A DNA stretch of 56,024 bases. Origin: Paracoccaceae bacterium. GTDB taxonomy: Bacteria > Pseudomonadota > Alphaproteobacteria > Rhodobacterales > Rhodobacteraceae. The position numbers and the translations under genes were made by a program. The stretch's first letter is position 1. Each line of letters opens with the position of its first letter. The notes below the pieces were generated by a model. The model saw nothing but the letters and a program-made list of their open reading frames with translations. It searched no databases and was not told the DNA's origin. The DNA is taken from positions 1-56,024 of the forward strand of contig JAHDXW010000028.1 of NCBI GenBank assembly GCA_023383015.1, given 5' to 3'. Positions 34,232 to 47,888 of the stretch are shown here, in pieces.

Positions 34232-35575
34232 ATGCGCCTGACCCGCTACTTCCTGCCCGTCCTGAAGGAGAACCCGGCCGAGGCGCAGATCGTCTCGCAC
34301 CGCTACATGCTGCGGGCCGGGATGATCCGCCAGCAGGCGGCCGGCATCTATTCCTGGCTGCCGCTCGGCTACCGGGTGCTCAGGCGGATCGAGGCGATCG
34401 TGCACGAGGAGCAGGGCCGCGCCGGCCACATCCCGGTGCTGATGCCGACCCTGCAGCCCGCCGACCTGTGGCGCGAGTCCGGCCGCTACGACGCCTACGG
34501 GCCCGAGATGCTGCGGCTGAAGGACCGCCACGAGCGCGAGCTGCTCTACGGGCCGACCAACGAGGAGATGATCACCGACATCTTCCGCGCCCATGTCTCA
34601 AGCTACCGCGACCTGCCGCTGACGCTCTACCACATCCAGTGGAAGTTCCGCGACGAGATGCGCCCGCGCTTCGGCGTCATGCGCGGCCGCGAGTTCCTGA
34701 TGAAGGACGGCTACAACTTCGACATCGACCGCGAGGCGGCACTGCACGCCTACAACCGCCACATGGTCAGCTACCTGCGCAGCTACGAGCGGATGGGGCT
34801 GACGGCGATCCCGATGCGCGCCGCCTCGGGCCCGATCGGCGGCGACGACACGCACGAGTTTCTCGTGCTCGCCCAGACCGGCGAGTCGGAGGTGTTCTAC
34901 GACGACCGGGTGACGGCCCTGAAGCTTGGCGCGCGGGCGATCGACTATGACGACCGGGCGCAGGTGGCCGCCGTCTGCGCCGAGTTCACCGCGCTCTATG
35001 CCCGCACCGACGAAACCCACGACCCGGCGGCGTTCGCGGCCATCCCCGAGGCCCGCCGCAAGGTCGGCCGCGGCATCGAGGTGGGCCAGATCTTCTATTT
35101 CGCCACCAAGTATTCCGAGCCGATGGGGGCGGTGGTGGTGAACGAGAAGGGCGAGCGCGTGCCGGTGCACATGGGCAGCCACGGCATCGGCGTCAGCCGC
35201 CTCGTCGGCGCGATCATCGAGGCGAGCCACGACGAGCGCGGCATCGTCTGGCCGCTCGAGGTGGCGCCATTTCCGGTGGGGATCGTCAACCTCAAGCAGG
35301 GCGACGGCGCGGCGGACGCCGCCTGCGCCGGGCTCTATGCGGCGCTGGCGGCGCGCGGCATCGAGGCGCTCTACGACGACCGCGACGAGCGCGCCGGGGC
35401 GAAGTTCGCCACCATGGACCTGATCGGCCTGCCCTGGCGCATCACCGTCGGCCCGCGCGGGCTGGCGGCCGGCAAGGTGGAGTTGACCAGCCGGCGGACC
35501 GGCGAGAGCGAGGAGATGTCGCCCGAGGCGGCGGTGACGCGGGTCGCGGCGCTGTGCGGCGGGCGCGCCGGCTGA
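34232..35575 (+). CDS. proS: Proline--tRNA ligase, short (no editing domain)
   Basis: Class II aminoacyl-tRNA synthetase of 447 aa that charges tRNA-Pro. Motif 2 is [23 protein letters not shown], and motif 3 [16 protein letters not shown] carries the ATP-binding Arg. The C-terminal anticodon-binding domain follows ([14 protein letters not shown]). Only a short link joins motifs 2 and 3, without the roughly 180-residue editing insertion of the E. coli enzyme, as expected for alphaproteobacteria. The lol genes follow on the same strand. Confidence 0.97.
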   Translation: MRLTRYFLPVLKENPAEAQIVSHRYMLRAGMIRQQAAGIYSWLPLGYRVLRRIEAIVHEEQGRAGHIPVLMPTLQPADLWRESGRYDAYGPEMLRLKDRHERELLYGPTNEEMITDIFRAHVSSYRDLPLTLYHIQWKFRDEMRPRFGVMRGREFLMKDGYNFDIDREAALHAYNRHMVSYLRSYERMGLTAIPMRAASGPIGGDDTHEFLVLAQTGESEVFYDDRVTALKLGARAIDYDDRAQVAAVCAEFTALYARTDETHDPAAFAAIPEARRKVGRGIEVGQIFYFATKYSEPMGAVVVNEKGERVPVHMGSHGIGVSRLVGAIIEASHDERGIVWPLEVAPFPVGIVNLKQGDGAADAACAGLYAALAARGIEALYDDRDERAGAKFATMDLIGLPWRITVGPRGLAAGKVELTSRRTGESEEMSPEAAVTRVAALCGGRAG

Positions 35576-35648
35576 CGGCGGCGTGAGCGCGGCGGGCTTG
35601 CGGCGGCGGCCCGGGGCGGCGACAGTCGCGCCGTCCGAGGAGCGCAGC

Positions 35649-36938
35649 ATGGCCGGCCCCACCGCCCCCTTCGCCGCCGTCGAGTGGCTGATCGCCTGGC
35701 GCTACCTGCGCGCCCGCCGCGCCGAGGGCGGGGTCAGCGTGATGACATGGATCAGCCTGGTGGGCATCACGCTCGCCGTCTTCGCGCTGATCGCCACGCT
35801 GGCCGTGCGCTCGGGCTTCCGGGCCGAGTTCGTCGACACCATCCTCGGCGCCAATGCCCATGTCACGCTCTATTCGTCCGTCTGGGTCACCCCCGAGGGG
35901 CGGACGACGCGGGCGATCACCGATTACGCCGAGGTCGCCGGGCGGATCCGCGCCCTCCCGGGGGTGACGCGGGCCGCGCCGCTGGTGCGCGGGCAGGTGA
36001 TGGCCAGCCACGCCGGACGGCACGCCGGCGTCGAGGTCTACGGCATCGCGCCTGCCGATCTGGCCACCATCCCCCGTGTCGGCGCCGGCGCCGAGGCGCG
36101 GGGCGATCTCGCCGCCTTCGGCCGCGGCATCGCCATCGGCTCGGGCGTCGCGCGCGAGCTTGGCGTCGGCGTCGGCGACAGCCTGCGGCTGATCTCGCCG
36201 GACGGGGTGCGCACCGCCTTCGGCACCTCGCCGCGGGTGAACGCCTACGAGGTCGCCTACATCTTCACCGCCGGCCGCTGGGACATCGACCGAACCCGCA
36301 TCTACATGCCGCTCGCCGAGGCGCAGGCCTTCTTCAACCGCGAGGGGGCGGCCGACGAGATCGAGGTGATGGTGACCGACCCCGAGACGGTGGAGCGCCA
36401 CGCCCCGGCGCTGGTCGCGGCGATGGGCGAAGGGCGGGCCCTGATCTGGACCTGGCGCGACGCCAGCGGCTCGTTCCTGCGCGCGCTCGAGGTCGAGGAC
36501 AACGTGATGTTCGTCATCCTCTCGATCCTGGTGCTGATCGCGGCGATGAACATCGTCTCGGGGCTGATCATGCTGGTCAAGAACAAGGGCCGCGACATCG
36601 GCATCCTGCGCACCATGGGGCTGACCGAGGGGGCGGTGCTGCGGATCTTCTTTCTCTGCGGGGCGGCGACGGGGCTGGCCGGCACGGCCGCGGGGGTGAC
36701 CCTGGGCTGCGCCTTCGCGATCTGGATCGACCCGATCTTCGCCTTCGTCGACCGGGTGGCCGGCGGCGGGGTGTGGGACCCGCGGGTGCGCGGCATCTAT
36801 GCCCTGCCGGCCGACCTGCGGCTGGCCGACGTCGCCTCGGCGGTGGGGCTGTCGCTCGGCCTGTCCTTTCTTGTCACGCTGTTTCCCGCCCGCCGGGCGG
36901 CACGGATGAACCCCGTCGAGGCGCTGCGCTATGAGTGA
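35649..36938 (+). CDS. lolC: Lipoprotein-releasing ABC transporter permease, LolC/LolE family
   Basis: Inner-membrane subunit of 429 aa that extracts lipoproteins for transfer to LolA. The start [24 protein letters not shown] is the family signature, followed by one helix, a large periplasmic domain (about 60-275) and three C-terminal helices with [16 protein letters not shown] at 35649 has GAGGAG upstream. Only one such permease gene is present, so it may work as a homodimer (LolF-like); the C or E label is therefore approximate. It overlaps lolD by 8 bp. Confidence 0.92.
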   Translation: MAGPTAPFAAVEWLIAWRYLRARRAEGGVSVMTWISLVGITLAVFALIATLAVRSGFRAEFVDTILGANAHVTLYSSVWVTPEGRTTRAITDYAEVAGRIRALPGVTRAAPLVRGQVMASHAGRHAGVEVYGIAPADLATIPRVGAGAEARGDLAAFGRGIAIGSGVARELGVGVGDSLRLISPDGVRTAFGTSPRVNAYEVAYIFTAGRWDIDRTRIYMPLAEAQAFFNREGAADEIEVMVTDPETVERHAPALVAAMGEGRALIWTWRDASGSFLRALEVEDNVMFVILSILVLIAAMNIVSGLIMLVKNKGRDIGILRTMGLTEGAVLRIFFLCGAATGLAGTAAGVTLGCAFAIWIDPIFAFVDRVAGGGVWDPRVRGIYALPADLRLADVASAVGLSLGLSFLVTLFPARRAARMNPVEALRYE

Positions 36939-37617
36939 GCCGGCGCTGACGATGGAGGCCGTGGAGAAGGCCTACGGCCGCGGCCGCCCGGGCGAGGTGG
37001 CCGTGCTGCGGGGGGCAAGCCTTGCCCTTGCGGCGGGCGAGGTAGCGGCGCTGGTGGCCCCCTCGGGGGCGGGCAAGTCGACACTGCTGCACATCGCGGG
37101 GCTGCTGGATACCGCCGACGCGGGCGAGGTGCGCATCGGCGGGCGGGCACTGGGCCGGGCGCCGGATGCGCTGCGCACCGCCGCGCGGCGGGCCGAGATC
37201 GGCTTTGTCTACCAGTTCCACCACCTCCTGCCCGAGTTCACGGCGCGCGAGAACGTCATGCTGCCGCAGCGGGCCAACGGCGCAGCGGCGTCCGCAGCCG
37301 GCGCGCGGGCCGATGCGCTGCTCGACCGGCTGGGGCTGGCGGCGCGGGCCGGCCACCGGCCGGCGGCGCTGTCGGGGGGCGAGCAGCAGCGGGTGGCCAT
37401 CGCCCGGGCGCTGGCCAACGCGCCGCGCCTCCTGCTGGCCGACGAGCCGACCGGAAACCTCGACCCCCTGACCTCCGAGCGGGTCTTCGCGCTGCTGCTC
37501 GAGATGGTGCGCGAGACCGGGCTGGCGGCGCTGATCGCCACCCACAACCTTGCGCTTGCCGCCCGGATGGACCGGGTGCTGCGCCTTCACGCCGGACGGC
37601 TGGAGCCCTCCAGATAG
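36931..37617 (+). CDS. lolD: Lipoprotein-releasing ABC transporter ATP-binding protein
   Basis: ATPase of 228 aa for the Lol complex. The Walker A is APSGAGKST (43-51), with Ala in the first position as is common in this group. Signature [15 protein letters not shown], Walker [13 protein letters not shown] and the switch His in IATHNLA follow. The start is inside the permease gene (ATGAGTGA). Its last 31 bp overlap the convergent kinase gene. Confidence 0.95.
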   Translation: MSEPALTMEAVEKAYGRGRPGEVAVLRGASLALAAGEVAALVAPSGAGKSTLLHIAGLLDTADAGEVRIGGRALGRAPDALRTAARRAEIGFVYQFHHLLPEFTARENVMLPQRANGAAASAAGARADALLDRLGLAARAGHRPAALSGGEQQRVAIARALANAPRLLLADEPTGNLDPLTSERVFALLLEMVRETGLAALIATHNLALAARMDRVLRLHAGRLEPSR

Positions 37618-38525
37618 GCCGCGAGGGCAGTTCTGATGCCGGCCGCGCGCGGCGTGCCCGGGCGCAGGCGAACGAGGCGCTCGGCCAGTTCCACCCCGAC
37701 GAGGAATGGCAGGAGGCCGGCGGCCTCCTCGGCCGGTGGCATGCCGGGCACGGCCAGCAGCGCGGCGGCATCGGCAGCCGCCGGGCCCGGCGGCGCGCCG
37801 GGGCGCGGTGCCAGAACGGCCGCGGTGACGAGAAAGCGCGCCACCTCCTTCAGAACCGGGCCGGGGGCGACGGCGCCGAGGTCGAGGCCCCAGAGCGTGT
37901 CGCCGTCGCGGATCAGGTTCTGGGGGCCGAAATCGCCGTGCCCCCGCGCCCGGCTGACCCGCATGCCGTGGACCGCGGGGGCGGCGGCGGCGAGATGCGC
38001 GGCCAGCGCCCGGGCAAGCGGGGCGTCCGGGCCCTCGTGGGCGGCCAGCCCCTCCCCGCGGACCCGCGCCCAGTGGCGCGCCTGGAAGGCCCCGGCCGAT
38101 GGCTCCTCGGCCGCCGCGAGCAGCCATGCCGCGGCGGCGGCAAGCTGGCGGTCGCGTCCCGGGCCGTCGGCGGCGGACATCAGATGGTCAAGCCGGTCAC
38201 CGGGAACCAGCGCCGTCACCAGCACCCCCGCAGCCGGCGCGGCGAAGAGCAGCGGGGGCACCCGCCATGGCCCCGTGCCGAGGCGCCGCCCGCGGGCCGA
38301 AAGCGCATCGGCCTGGCGGGCGGCAAGCTGGGGGGCGTCGGCGCCGGTGAAGAGCTTCAAGACCACCTCCTGCCCGTCGAGGCGACCTGCGAACACCTGC
38401 GCGGCGTCGCCCGTCTTGAGGCGGCGGCGCGGCGCGAAGCCGGCCAGCGCCGGCACCGCGGCACGGGCCCGGGCGATGGCGGGATGGCGCGACCGGAGCC
38501 AGATCGATGACACGAAACCCTGCAT
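37587..38525 (-). CDS. Phosphotransferase, aminoglycoside/choline kinase fold
   Basis: A 312-aa small-molecule kinase. HGDFGPQN (196-203) is the catalytic loop of the APH/choline-kinase fold and GLDLGAV holds the metal-binding Asp (215). Lys57 in VVLKLF is the likely ATP-binding lysine. The frame continues upstream to 38633, but the ATG at 38525 precedes the first conserved region. TTGACA on the minus strand (38558-38563) could be its -35 box. The substrate is unknown. It converges on lolD with a 31-bp overlap. Confidence 0.82.
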   Translation of the reverse strand: MQGFVSSIWLRSRHPAIARARAAVPALAGFAPRRRLKTGDAAQVFAGRLDGQEVVLKLFTGADAPQLAARQADALSARGRRLGTGPWRVPPLLFAAPAAGVLVTALVPGDRLDHLMSAADGPGRDRQLAAAAAWLLAAAEEPSAGAFQARHWARVRGEGLAAHEGPDAPLARALAAHLAAAAPAVHGMRVSRARGHGDFGPQNLIRDGDTLWGLDLGAVAPGPVLKEVARFLVTAAVLAPRPGAPPGPAAADAAALLAVPGMPPAEEAAGLLPFLVGVELAERLVRLRPGTPRAAGIRTALAAYLEGSSRPA

Positions 38526-38682
38526 GGGAACCGCCTTTGGCGCGCGGGGCGTGGCGCTGTCAACCCGCTGCGTCCGCGGGCGCCCGCGGCCGGCCGCCGG
38601 CCCTGTGCGGCGGACGGCCCCAGACGGTTCCATGCCGGCGAGAAAGGCCCTAGCCTGTCGTGGACGGACCGAGGAGCAGCCG

Positions 38683-39096
38683 ATGTCGCGAATCTTCCCA
38701 CCGATTGCCGCCGCCCTTCTTGCCCTGGCGCCCGCCGGCGCCGCGGCGGCCAGCGACCAGCCCGACGGGGCCGAGGCCTACCGCGGTGCCTGCGCCGGCT
38801 GCCACGGTGCCGAGGCGCGCGGCGACGGGCCCCTGGCGATCCTGATCGCCGTGCCCACGCCCGACCTGACGCGCCTTGCCGCCGCCGCCGGCGGCCGCTT
38901 TCCCCGCTGGGAGGTGATCCATGCCATCGACGGGCAGACCGGGCTGCGCGGCCACGGCGGGCCGATGCCGATCTTCGGGGCGCTGATGTCGGGCGACATG
39001 GTCCTGATCGAGGACCCCGGCCAGGGCCTGACCGCGGTCAGCGCCCGGATCGTGGCGATCGCCGACTGGCTGGAATCGATCCAGCGGAGCGACTAG
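38683..39096 (+). CDS. Small c-type cytochrome, periplasmic
   Basis: A 137-aa cytochrome with a signal peptide (residues 1-23, ending AAAAS). One heme site, CAGCH at 37-41, is present, and Met95 in GGPMPIFG is the likely axial ligand. GAGGAG stands 6 bp before the ATG. Its size fits a monoheme carrier or an oxidase accessory cytochrome. It faces parE with 13 bp between the stops. Confidence 0.9.
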   Translation: MSRIFPPIAAALLALAPAGAAAASDQPDGAEAYRGACAGCHGAEARGDGPLAILIAVPTPDLTRLAAAAGGRFPRWEVIHAIDGQTGLRGHGGPMPIFGALMSGDMVLIEDPGQGLTAVSARIVAIADWLESIQRSD

Positions 39097-39109
39097 CGCC
39101 GGCCGTGCC

Positions 39110-41083
<1,974 letters not shown>

Positions 41084-41146
41084 GGAGCTGCGGACATCTA
41101 GACCATCCGCGCGCCCCGGACGCAAGGGCTGGTGCACAGGGCGCGC

Positions 41147-41386
41147 TCAGCCGCCGCGCCGGATGAGGTAGGCAGTGGCCCCTCCCGCCGCCTCGGCGGT
41201 CGCGACAAGGGCGTGGCCGGCCTCGGCGCAGAAATGAGGCACGTCGATGCGCGCCATCGGGTCTGTTGCCAGCAGCCGGAGCACCGCCCCCGCCGGCAGC
41301 CCCGACAGCACCCTGCGGGCGCGGAGCACGGGCAGCGGGCAGATCAGCCCGGCCGCATCGCACTCCGCGTCCCAGGCGGCGCTCAC
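41147..41386 (-). CDS. tusA: TusA-family sulfur carrier
   Basis: A 79-aa protein with the CPLPVLRAR motif; the Cys carries sulfur as a persulfide for tRNA thiolation or other sulfur transfer. Acidic patch and C-terminal beta strand match SirA/TusA. The ATG overlaps the rplQ stop by 4 bp, so it is translated with L17. This attachment to the ribosomal cluster is unusual in E. coli terms, but its general frequency in this group is not known to me. Confidence 0.88.
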   Translation of the reverse strand: MSAAWDAECDAAGLICPLPVLRARRVLSGLPAGAVLRLLATDPMARIDVPHFCAEAGHALVATAEAAGGATAYLIRRGG

Positions 41387-41802
41387 GCCTCGGCGGCCTC
41401 CTCGGCGGCGGCACGGGCGCGGTCGGCCGCACCCTTGGCATCCGGGTCGCGGTCGACGAACTCGATGACCGCCATCGGCGCCATGTCGCCGTAGCGGAAG
41501 CCCGCCTTCAGGACCCGCGTGTAGCCGCCGGCGCGCTCCTTGTAGCGGGGGCCGAGCACGTCGAAGAGCTTCTTAACCTGGGCGTCGACCTTGAGCTGCG
41601 CGGCAGCCATCCGCCGGGCATGCAGGTCGCCGCGCTTGGCCAGGGTGATGAGCTTCTCGACCACCGGGCGCAGTTCCTTGGCCTTGGGCAGGGTGGTCCG
41701 GATCTGCTCGTGCTCGATCAGGCTGCCGGAGAGGTTGGCAAACAGCGCCTTGCGATGCTCGTGGGTGCGGTTGAGGCGGCGGTAGCCGCGGGCGTGACGC
41801 AT
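41383..41802 (-). CDS. rplQ: 50S ribosomal protein L17
   Basis: L17 of 139 aa, starting [23 protein letters not shown], the standard N terminus. The C-terminal tail rich in Ala and Glu is typical of the alphaproteobacterial form. Last ribosomal gene of the alpha operon. A 115-bp spacer with a GC stem-loop separates it from rpoA. Confidence 0.97.
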   Translation of the reverse strand: MRHARGYRRLNRTHEHRKALFANLSGSLIEHEQIRTTLPKAKELRPVVEKLITLAKRGDLHARRMAAAQLKVDAQVKKLFDVLGPRYKERAGGYTRVLKAGFRYGDMAPMAVIEFVDRDPDAKGAADRARAAAEEAAEA

Positions 41803-41878
41803 GGGAGGACTCCTTGGTGTTTGTGTTGCCGGGTGCGTGCGTCCGGCGTCGTTGGGGCAGGATTGCCCGGGTCTGAAC

Positions 41879-41910
41879 GGGGGCGCGCGCCACGGCCGGC
41901 GCACGCCCCC
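41879..41910 (-). terminator. Stem-loop between rpoA and rplQ
   Basis: Arms 41879-41891 and 41898-41910 pair at 12 of 13 positions around a 6-nt loop, beginning 8 bp past the rpoA stop. No T-run follows. It may be a partial terminator or an RNA-processing site that sets the ratio of rpoA and rplQ. Confidence 0.45.
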
Positions 41911-41917
41911 CGTGGTG

Positions 41918-42934
41918 TCAGAACTGGTCCTCGAAGCGCTTGGCGAGGTCCTCGATGTTCTCCGGCGGCCAGTTCTCGACCTCCATGCCGAGGTGAAGGC
42001 CCATGGAGGAGAGAACTTCCTTGATCTCGTTCAGCGACTTGCGCCCGAAGTTCGGGGTCCGCAGCATCTCGGCCTCGGTCTTCTGGATGAGGTCGCCGAT
42101 GTAGACGATGTTATCGTTCTTCAGGCAGTTGGCCGAGCGCACCGACAACTCGAGCTCGTCCACCTTCTTCAGCAGCAGCGGGTTGAACTCCAGCCCGGAT
42201 TCGGCGGCCGACGCGGTCGCGGTCTCGGGCTCCTCGAAGTTCACGAACACCTGCAGCTGATCCTGCAGAATGCGCGCGGCATAGGCGACGGCGTCCTCGG
42301 GCGACAGCGACCCGTCGGTCTCGACCTTCATCGTCAGCTTGTCGAGCTCGAGGTTCTGGCCCTCGCGCGTCGGCGTGACCTCGTAGCTGACCCGCTTGAC
42401 CGGCGAATAGATCGCGTCGATCGGGATGAGGCCGATGGGGCTGTCCTCGGGCCGGTTCTTGTCGGCCGCGACATAGCCCTTGCCGGTGTTCACCGTCAAC
42501 TCCATGAACACCTCGGCGCCCTCGTCAAGGTGGCAGACGACGTGGTCCTTGTTCAGGATCTCGATCCCGGCCGAGGTCGCGATGTCGCCGGCGGTGACGA
42601 CGCCCGGCCCGCGAGCCGAGATCGACAGACGCTTGGGCCCGTCGACATCCATGCGGATCGCGACGCCCTTGAGGTTGAGCACGACGTCGGTCACGTCCTC
42701 CCGGACCCCGGCGATCGTCGAGAACTCGTGCAGGACGTTGTCGATCTGGACGCTGGTGATCGCCGCGCCCTGGAGCGAGGAGAGAAGCACGCGGCGCAGC
42801 GCATTGCCAAGCGTCAGCCCGAAGCCGCGCTCGAGCGGTTCGGCCACCACGGTCGCCTGGCGCGAGGGGTCGGCGCCGGGGCGCACCTCGAGCTGCTGCG
42901 GCTTGATGAGGTCCTGCCAGTTCCTTTGGATCAT
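41918..42934 (-). CDS. rpoA: RNA polymerase alpha subunit
   Basis: Alpha subunit of 338 aa. The N-terminal dimerisation domain includes [18 protein letters not shown], and the C-terminal DNA/activator-binding domain ends with [24 protein letters not shown]. Start ATG at 42934, in front of [12 protein letters not shown]; the upstream frame to 43036 is not used. Confidence 0.98.
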   Translation of the reverse strand: MIQRNWQDLIKPQQLEVRPGADPSRQATVVAEPLERGFGLTLGNALRRVLLSSLQGAAITSVQIDNVLHEFSTIAGVREDVTDVVLNLKGVAIRMDVDGPKRLSISARGPGVVTAGDIATSAGIEILNKDHVVCHLDEGAEVFMELTVNTGKGYVAADKNRPEDSPIGLIPIDAIYSPVKRVSYEVTPTREGQNLELDKLTMKVETDGSLSPEDAVAYAARILQDQLQVFVNFEEPETATASAAESGLEFNPLLLKKVDELELSVRSANCLKNDNIVYIGDLIQKTEAEMLRTPNFGRKSLNEIKEVLSSMGLHLGMEVENWPPENIEDLAKRFEDQF

Positions 42935-43052
42935 GCCTGTCGCCTCCATTCCTGTCGCACCGCCATGACCGTGCGGAACGACGCCCGAGGTTCCGGAATG
43001 CCGCGGCGGGCCCTGCCGGAACGGCACGGCCCGCACGCAGACGTGTGGTTCG

Positions 43053-43451
43053 TCAGACGCGGCGGCGCTTCGGCGGCCGACAGCCGTTGTGCGGAATGGG
43101 CGTCACGTCGCGGATCGAGGTGATGGTGAAGCCCACCGTCGCCAGCGCCCGCAGTGCACTTTCGCGGCCCGAGCCGGGGCCTTGCACCTCGACCTCGAGC
43201 GTCCGCACGCCGTGCTCCTGCGCCTTGCGGCCGGCGTCCTCGGCAGCCATCTGGGCGGCGTAGGGCGTCGACTTGCGCGAGCCCTTGAAACCCATCGTGC
43301 CGGCCGACGACCATGCGATGGCGTTGCCCTGGACGTCCGAGATCAGGATCTTGGTGTTGTTGAACGACGAGTTCACATGCGCCACGCCGGTGGCGATGTT
43401 CTTGCGTTCCTTGCGCTTGACGCGCGCGGCGGTCTTGGTCTCGCGTGCCAT
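43053..43451 (-). CDS. rpsK: 30S ribosomal protein S11
   Basis: S11 of 132 aa with the conserved [19 protein letters not shown] and the C-terminal [18 protein letters not shown]. It is 11 bp after rpsM and 118 bp before rpoA in the alpha operon. Confidence 0.98.
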   Translation of the reverse strand: MARETKTAARVKRKERKNIATGVAHVNSSFNNTKILISDVQGNAIAWSSAGTMGFKGSRKSTPYAAQMAAEDAGRKAQEHGVRTLEVEVQGPGSGRESALRALATVGFTITSIRDVTPIPHNGCRPPKRRRV

Positions 43452-43462
43452 GTCGCGGCCCC

Positions 43463-43831
43463 CTATTTCTTCTTGCCGGCGATCGGCTTGGCCGGGCCCT
43501 TGCGGGTGCGCGCGTTGGTGTGCGTGCGCTGGCCGCGGACCGGCAGGCTCTTGCGGTGGCGCAGGCCACGGTAGCAGCCGAGGTCCATCAGCCGCTTGAT
43601 GTTCATCTGCACCTCGCGGCGCAGGTCACCCTCGACGGTCAGGTTGGCGTCGATATGCTCGCGGATCGCCAGCACCTCGGCGTCGGACAGCTGGTTGACG
43701 CGTCGCGACTCCTCGATGCCCACGGCCTTGCAGATCTCGCCCGCCGCATGCGGGCCGATACCGTGGATGTAGGTCAGGGCAACGGGAACCCGCTTGCCCG
43801 TGGGGATGTTGACGCCGGCTATGCGTGCCAA
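43463..43831 (-). CDS. rpsM: 30S ribosomal protein S13, TTG start
   Basis: S13 of 122 aa beginning [22 protein letters not shown]. The start codon is TTG (43829-43831 on the minus strand), with GGAAGGA about 8 bp upstream. No ATG or GTG fits the family's start. Helix-two-turn-helix and the basic C terminus (PIAGKKK) are complete. It follows a 179-bp leader with promoter-like and hairpin elements. Confidence 0.97.
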   Translation of the reverse strand: MARIAGVNIPTGKRVPVALTYIHGIGPHAAGEICKAVGIEESRRVNQLSDAEVLAIREHIDANLTVEGDLRREVQMNIKRLMDLGCYRGLRHRKSLPVRGQRTHTNARTRKGPAKPIAGKKK

Positions 43832-43851
43832 AGACCTTGTCCTTCCGTTGC

Positions 43852-43945
43852 GGTTCCGTAACGCCAGAACCTTTTTTCACAACCCGGGTGCCGGCGGCGC
43901 ATGCCGTCCGCCCCGTCCGCGCAGCAGGGCGGTGCGAGTCGCACC
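43852..43945 (-). promoter_or_regulatory. rpsM leader hairpins
   Basis: GGTGCGA-G-TCGCACC at 43931-43945 and GGTTC-N10-GAACC at 43852-43871 lie in the 179-bp leader of rpsM; the second is just before the ribosome site. Either could take part in autogenous control of the alpha operon. This is from position and symmetry only. Confidence 0.3.
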
Positions 43946-43964
43946 GAGTCCGGCGGGAGGCCGT

Positions 43965-43993
43965 GCCCTACGGGCTTTTCCGCGGCCCGTCAA
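43965..43993 (-). promoter_or_regulatory. Candidate promoter of the alpha operon
   Basis: On the minus strand TTGACG (43988-43993) and TAGGGC (43965-43970) are 17 bp apart in the gap between adk and rpsM. The -35 is good; the -10 is poor against the E. coli consensus. Confidence 0.45.
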
Positions 43994-44010
43994 GGGCCCT
44001 GTCGCCGCGC

Positions 44011-44654
44011 TCACGGGGTGGCGAGGGCAGCGTCGACGGCCGCACCTACCGCCTCGACGCTGGCCAGCCCGTCGACCGGGCGCAGGAGCCCCAGGGCATG
44101 GTAGTAGCCGATCAGCGGCGCGGTCTTCTTGTAGTATTCCATCAGCCGCTGGCGCAGGCTGTCGGCGTTGTCGTCGGCACGGCGGCGCAGGTCGGTCGAA
44201 CCGCAGGCGTCGCAGACGCCGGGCACCGCGGTCGGACGGGTCCGGTCGTGCCAGACCTCGCCGCAGGCGCCGCAGGTGAACCGGCCGGAGATGCGGTCCA
44301 CCAGCGCCGCATCGTCCACCTGCATCGCGACCACTGCATCAAGCCGCTGGCCGAGCCGGCCGAGCAGTGCGCCGAGCGCGTCGGCCTGCGCCAGCGTGCG
44401 GGGAAAGCCGTCGAAGATCGCCCCTGCCCCCGTGCCCAGGCGCAGCCGCTCCTCGATCAGCCCGATCACGATCGCATCCGAGACGAGCTCGCCCCGCGCC
44501 ATCACCTCGGCCGCACGCCGGCCCATCTCAGAGCCCGAGGCCTGGGCCGCGCGCAGCATGTCGCCGGTGGACAACTGCACCATCCCGCGCCCCTCGACGA
44601 GGCGGCGCGCCTGGGTTCCCTTGCCCGCCCCCGGCGGTCCCAGCAGGATCAGGT

Positions 44655-44658
<4 letters not shown>
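44011..44658 (-). CDS. adk: Adenylate kinase with zinc-type LID
   Basis: A 215-aa kinase that converts AMP and ATP to two ADP. Walker loop [13 protein letters not shown] (8-20), then FDGFPRT. The LID domain has two Cys-x2-Cys pairs (CGACGEVW and CDACGST), so it should bind zinc, unlike the E. coli enzyme. The start overlaps the secY stop by 4 bp. Position directly after secY is common in bacteria with this cluster. Confidence 0.96.
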
Positions 44659-46016
<1,358 letters not shown>

Positions 46017-46019
46017 CGT

Positions 46020-46039
46020 GCCGACCTTTTCATGTCGGC
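46020..46039 (-). promoter_or_regulatory. Hairpin at the secY ribosome site
   Basis: GCCGAC (46020-46025) and GTCGGC (46034-46039) pair around an 8-nt loop. On the minus strand the loop holds ATGAAAAG, the probable ribosome-binding purines before the secY ATG at 46016. Folding could limit secY translation. Confidence 0.3.
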
Positions 46040-46095
46040 GCCGCCGGCCGGGGGTTCCGGGCGGCGGCGCGGGAGAACCTCACGGCGCAGATGTA

Positions 46096-46113
46096 GGCCG
46101 CCGGGCGGCGGCC
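46096..46113 (-). terminator. Stem-loop between rplO and secY
   Basis: GGCCGCCGGGCGGCGGCC forms a 7-bp stem with a 4-nt loop 9 bp after the rplO stop, without a T-run. It may reduce read-through into secY or stabilise the upstream message. Confidence 0.4.
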
Positions 46114-46122
46114 CACAACCGC

Positions 46123-46602
46123 CTATTCGGCCGCTGTCGCCGGTGCCGCCAGAAGCGTGATCGTCCCGCCCGCGGCCTCGACCGCCGCGACCGCCGGCCG
46201 CGAGGCTCCGGTGACCGTGATCTCGACCCGGGCGCTGAACGCGCCCTTGGCGAGGATCCGGATGCCGTCGCGCTTGTGCGAGGTCAGGCCCGCGGCGACC
46301 AGCGCATCCTCGTCGATCGGCCGGCCGGAATCCAGCTTGCCGGCATCGATGAACTTCTGCACCAGCCCGAGGTTGACCACCGCGAACTCGGCCCGGTTGG
46401 GCTTGTTGAAGCCGCGCTTGGGCAGCCGCCGATAAAGCGGCATCTGGCCGCCTTCGTAGGCGCGGACCGCCACCCCGGCGCGCGCGTTCTGGCCCTTGAT
46501 GCCGCGGCCGCCGGTCTTGCCCTTGCCCGAGCCCGGGCCACGGCCGATGCGCTTCTTCTTCCGGGTGGCGCCGGGGTTGTCGTGCAGGTCGTTCAGTCTC
46601 AT
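46123..46602 (-). CDS. rplO: 50S ribosomal protein L15
   Basis: L15 of 159 aa with the conserved [22 protein letters not shown] start and glycine-rich region [15 protein letters not shown]. The Ala-rich C terminus is longer than in E. coli. 133 bp separate it from rpmD. Confidence 0.97.
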   Translation of the reverse strand: MRLNDLHDNPGATRKKKRIGRGPGSGKGKTGGRGIKGQNARAGVAVRAYEGGQMPLYRRLPKRGFNKPNRAEFAVVNLGLVQKFIDAGKLDSGRPIDEDALVAAGLTSHKRDGIRILAKGAFSARVEITVTGASRPAVAAVEAAGGTITLLAAPATAAE

Positions 46603-46735
46603 GTCGCTCTCTCCTCGCCGGACGCACCCCCGAGCGTCGGGGCGGCCACGGCCTGCATGCGGGCGGGCGGGCGGCTGCCCGCGCGCGCCCCGGGATGCGC
46701 CGGTCGCGGCAGGGGCGCGCCCCCGCCGCCGGCGC

Positions 46736-46924
46736 TCAGCCCCGCTCCTCGATGATCTTCACCAGATGCGGGATCTTCGCCACCATGCCGCGGACCGAAG
46801 GCGTGTCCTGAAGTTCGCGGGTACGGTGCATCTTGTTTAGCCCCAGCCCGATCAGGGTCTGGCGCTGCACGGCGGGGCGCCGGATCGGCGAGCCGATCTG
46901 CTTGACGACGATGGTCCTGGCCAC
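46736..46924 (-). CDS. rpmD: 50S ribosomal protein L30, GTG start
   Basis: L30 of 62 aa ([17 protein letters not shown], read with initiator Met). The GTG at 46924 is preferred, with GGAG 8 bp upstream; a GTG two codons earlier is also possible. The frame runs on upstream through rpsE in another phase and is not used. [17 protein letters not shown] is the conserved core. Confidence 0.93.
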   Translation of the reverse strand: MARTIVVKQIGSPIRRPAVQRQTLIGLGLNKMHRTRELQDTPSVRGMVAKIPHLVKIIEERG

Positions 46925-46935
46925 GGTCACTCTCC

Positions 46936-47508
46936 TCAGGCTTCGGCCGCCACAGCCTCGGGCTCGCTGCGGCGAAGGATGTCGGCCACCTTCTTGCCCC
47001 GGCGCTGGGCGATCATCCGCGGGCTCGCCTCGTGCTTCAGCGCGTCGACGGTGGCGCGCACCATGTTGTAGGGGTTCTGGCTGCCGAGTGACTTGGCCAC
47101 CACGTCCTGCAGCCCGAGCATCTCGAACACCGCGCGCATCGGGCCGCCGGCGATGATGCCGGTTCCCGGGACGGCGGCGCGCATCACCACACGGCCGGCG
47201 CCCCAACGCCCCTCCATGTCGTGGTGCAGCGTCCGCCCCTCGCGCAGGGGCACGCGCACCATCGAGCGCTTGGCCTGCTCGGTGGCCTTGCGGATCGCCT
47301 CGGGCACCTCCTTGGCCTTGCCCTTGCCGAAGCCGACCCGGCCGCGCTGGTCGCCCACGACCACCAGTGCCGCAAAGCCGAAGCGCTTGCCGCCCTTCAC
47401 GGTCTTGGAGACGCGGTTGATCGCCACCAGACGATCGGCGAATTCGGGGGTCTCCTCGCGGTCGCGCCGATCGTCGCGGCGTTCCCGGCGGGGTTCACGT
47501 TCTGCCAT
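46936..47508 (-). CDS. rpsE: 30S ribosomal protein S5
   Basis: S5 of 190 aa. Double-stranded RNA-binding part [21 protein letters not shown] and the second domain ([18 protein letters not shown]) are standard. The N terminus ([19 protein letters not shown]) is a charged extension common in this class. Confidence 0.98.
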   Translation of the reverse strand: MAEREPRRERRDDRRDREETPEFADRLVAINRVSKTVKGGKRFGFAALVVVGDQRGRVGFGKGKAKEVPEAIRKATEQAKRSMVRVPLREGRTLHHDMEGRWGAGRVVMRAAVPGTGIIAGGPMRAVFEMLGLQDVVAKSLGSQNPYNMVRATVDALKHEASPRMIAQRRGKKVADILRRSEPEAVAAEA

Positions 47509-47518
47509 GATCGTCTCC

Positions 47519-47878
47519 TCAGAACTTCAGGCCGCCCTCGCGGGCCGCGTCCGCGAGAGCCTTGATCTTGCCGTGGTAGAGGAAGCCGCCGCGATCGAAG
47601 TAGCACTCCTCGATCCCCTTGGCGCGGGCCCGCTCGGCGATCGCCGCGCCGATCCTGGCGGCGGCCTCGACGTTGTTGCGCCCGTAGAAGCCCAGATCCT
47701 TCTCGAGCGTGGAGGCCGCGGCAAGCGTGACCCCCTGCGCATCGTCAATGATCTGCGCCGAGATGTTCTTGTTGGAGCGGTGCACCGACAGGCGCACGCG
47801 CCCGTCGCTGACCGCGCGCAGCTTGTTCCTCACCCGCAGGCGGCGCTTCTGGAACAGCTCGCGTTTCGTGTTCGCCAT
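47519..47878 (-). CDS. rplR: 50S ribosomal protein L18
   Basis: L18 of 119 aa, which binds 5S r[23 protein letters not shown] and the C-terminal [20 protein letters not shown] are conserved. Ten bp from rpsE and ten from rplF. Confidence 0.98.
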   Translation of the reverse strand: MANTKRELFQKRRLRVRNKLRAVSDGRVRLSVHRSNKNISAQIIDDAQGVTLAAASTLEKDLGFYGRNNVEAAARIGAAIAERARAKGIEECYFDRGGFLYHGKIKALADAAREGGLKF

Positions 47879-47888
47879 CGCGCGCCCC

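Noticed and set aside
43852-43871. GGTTC-N10-GAACC in the rpsM leader as a second IclR operator
   Set aside because: The half-sites are in the opposite order (GGTTC first), the spacer differs, and the site is in a ribosomal leader.
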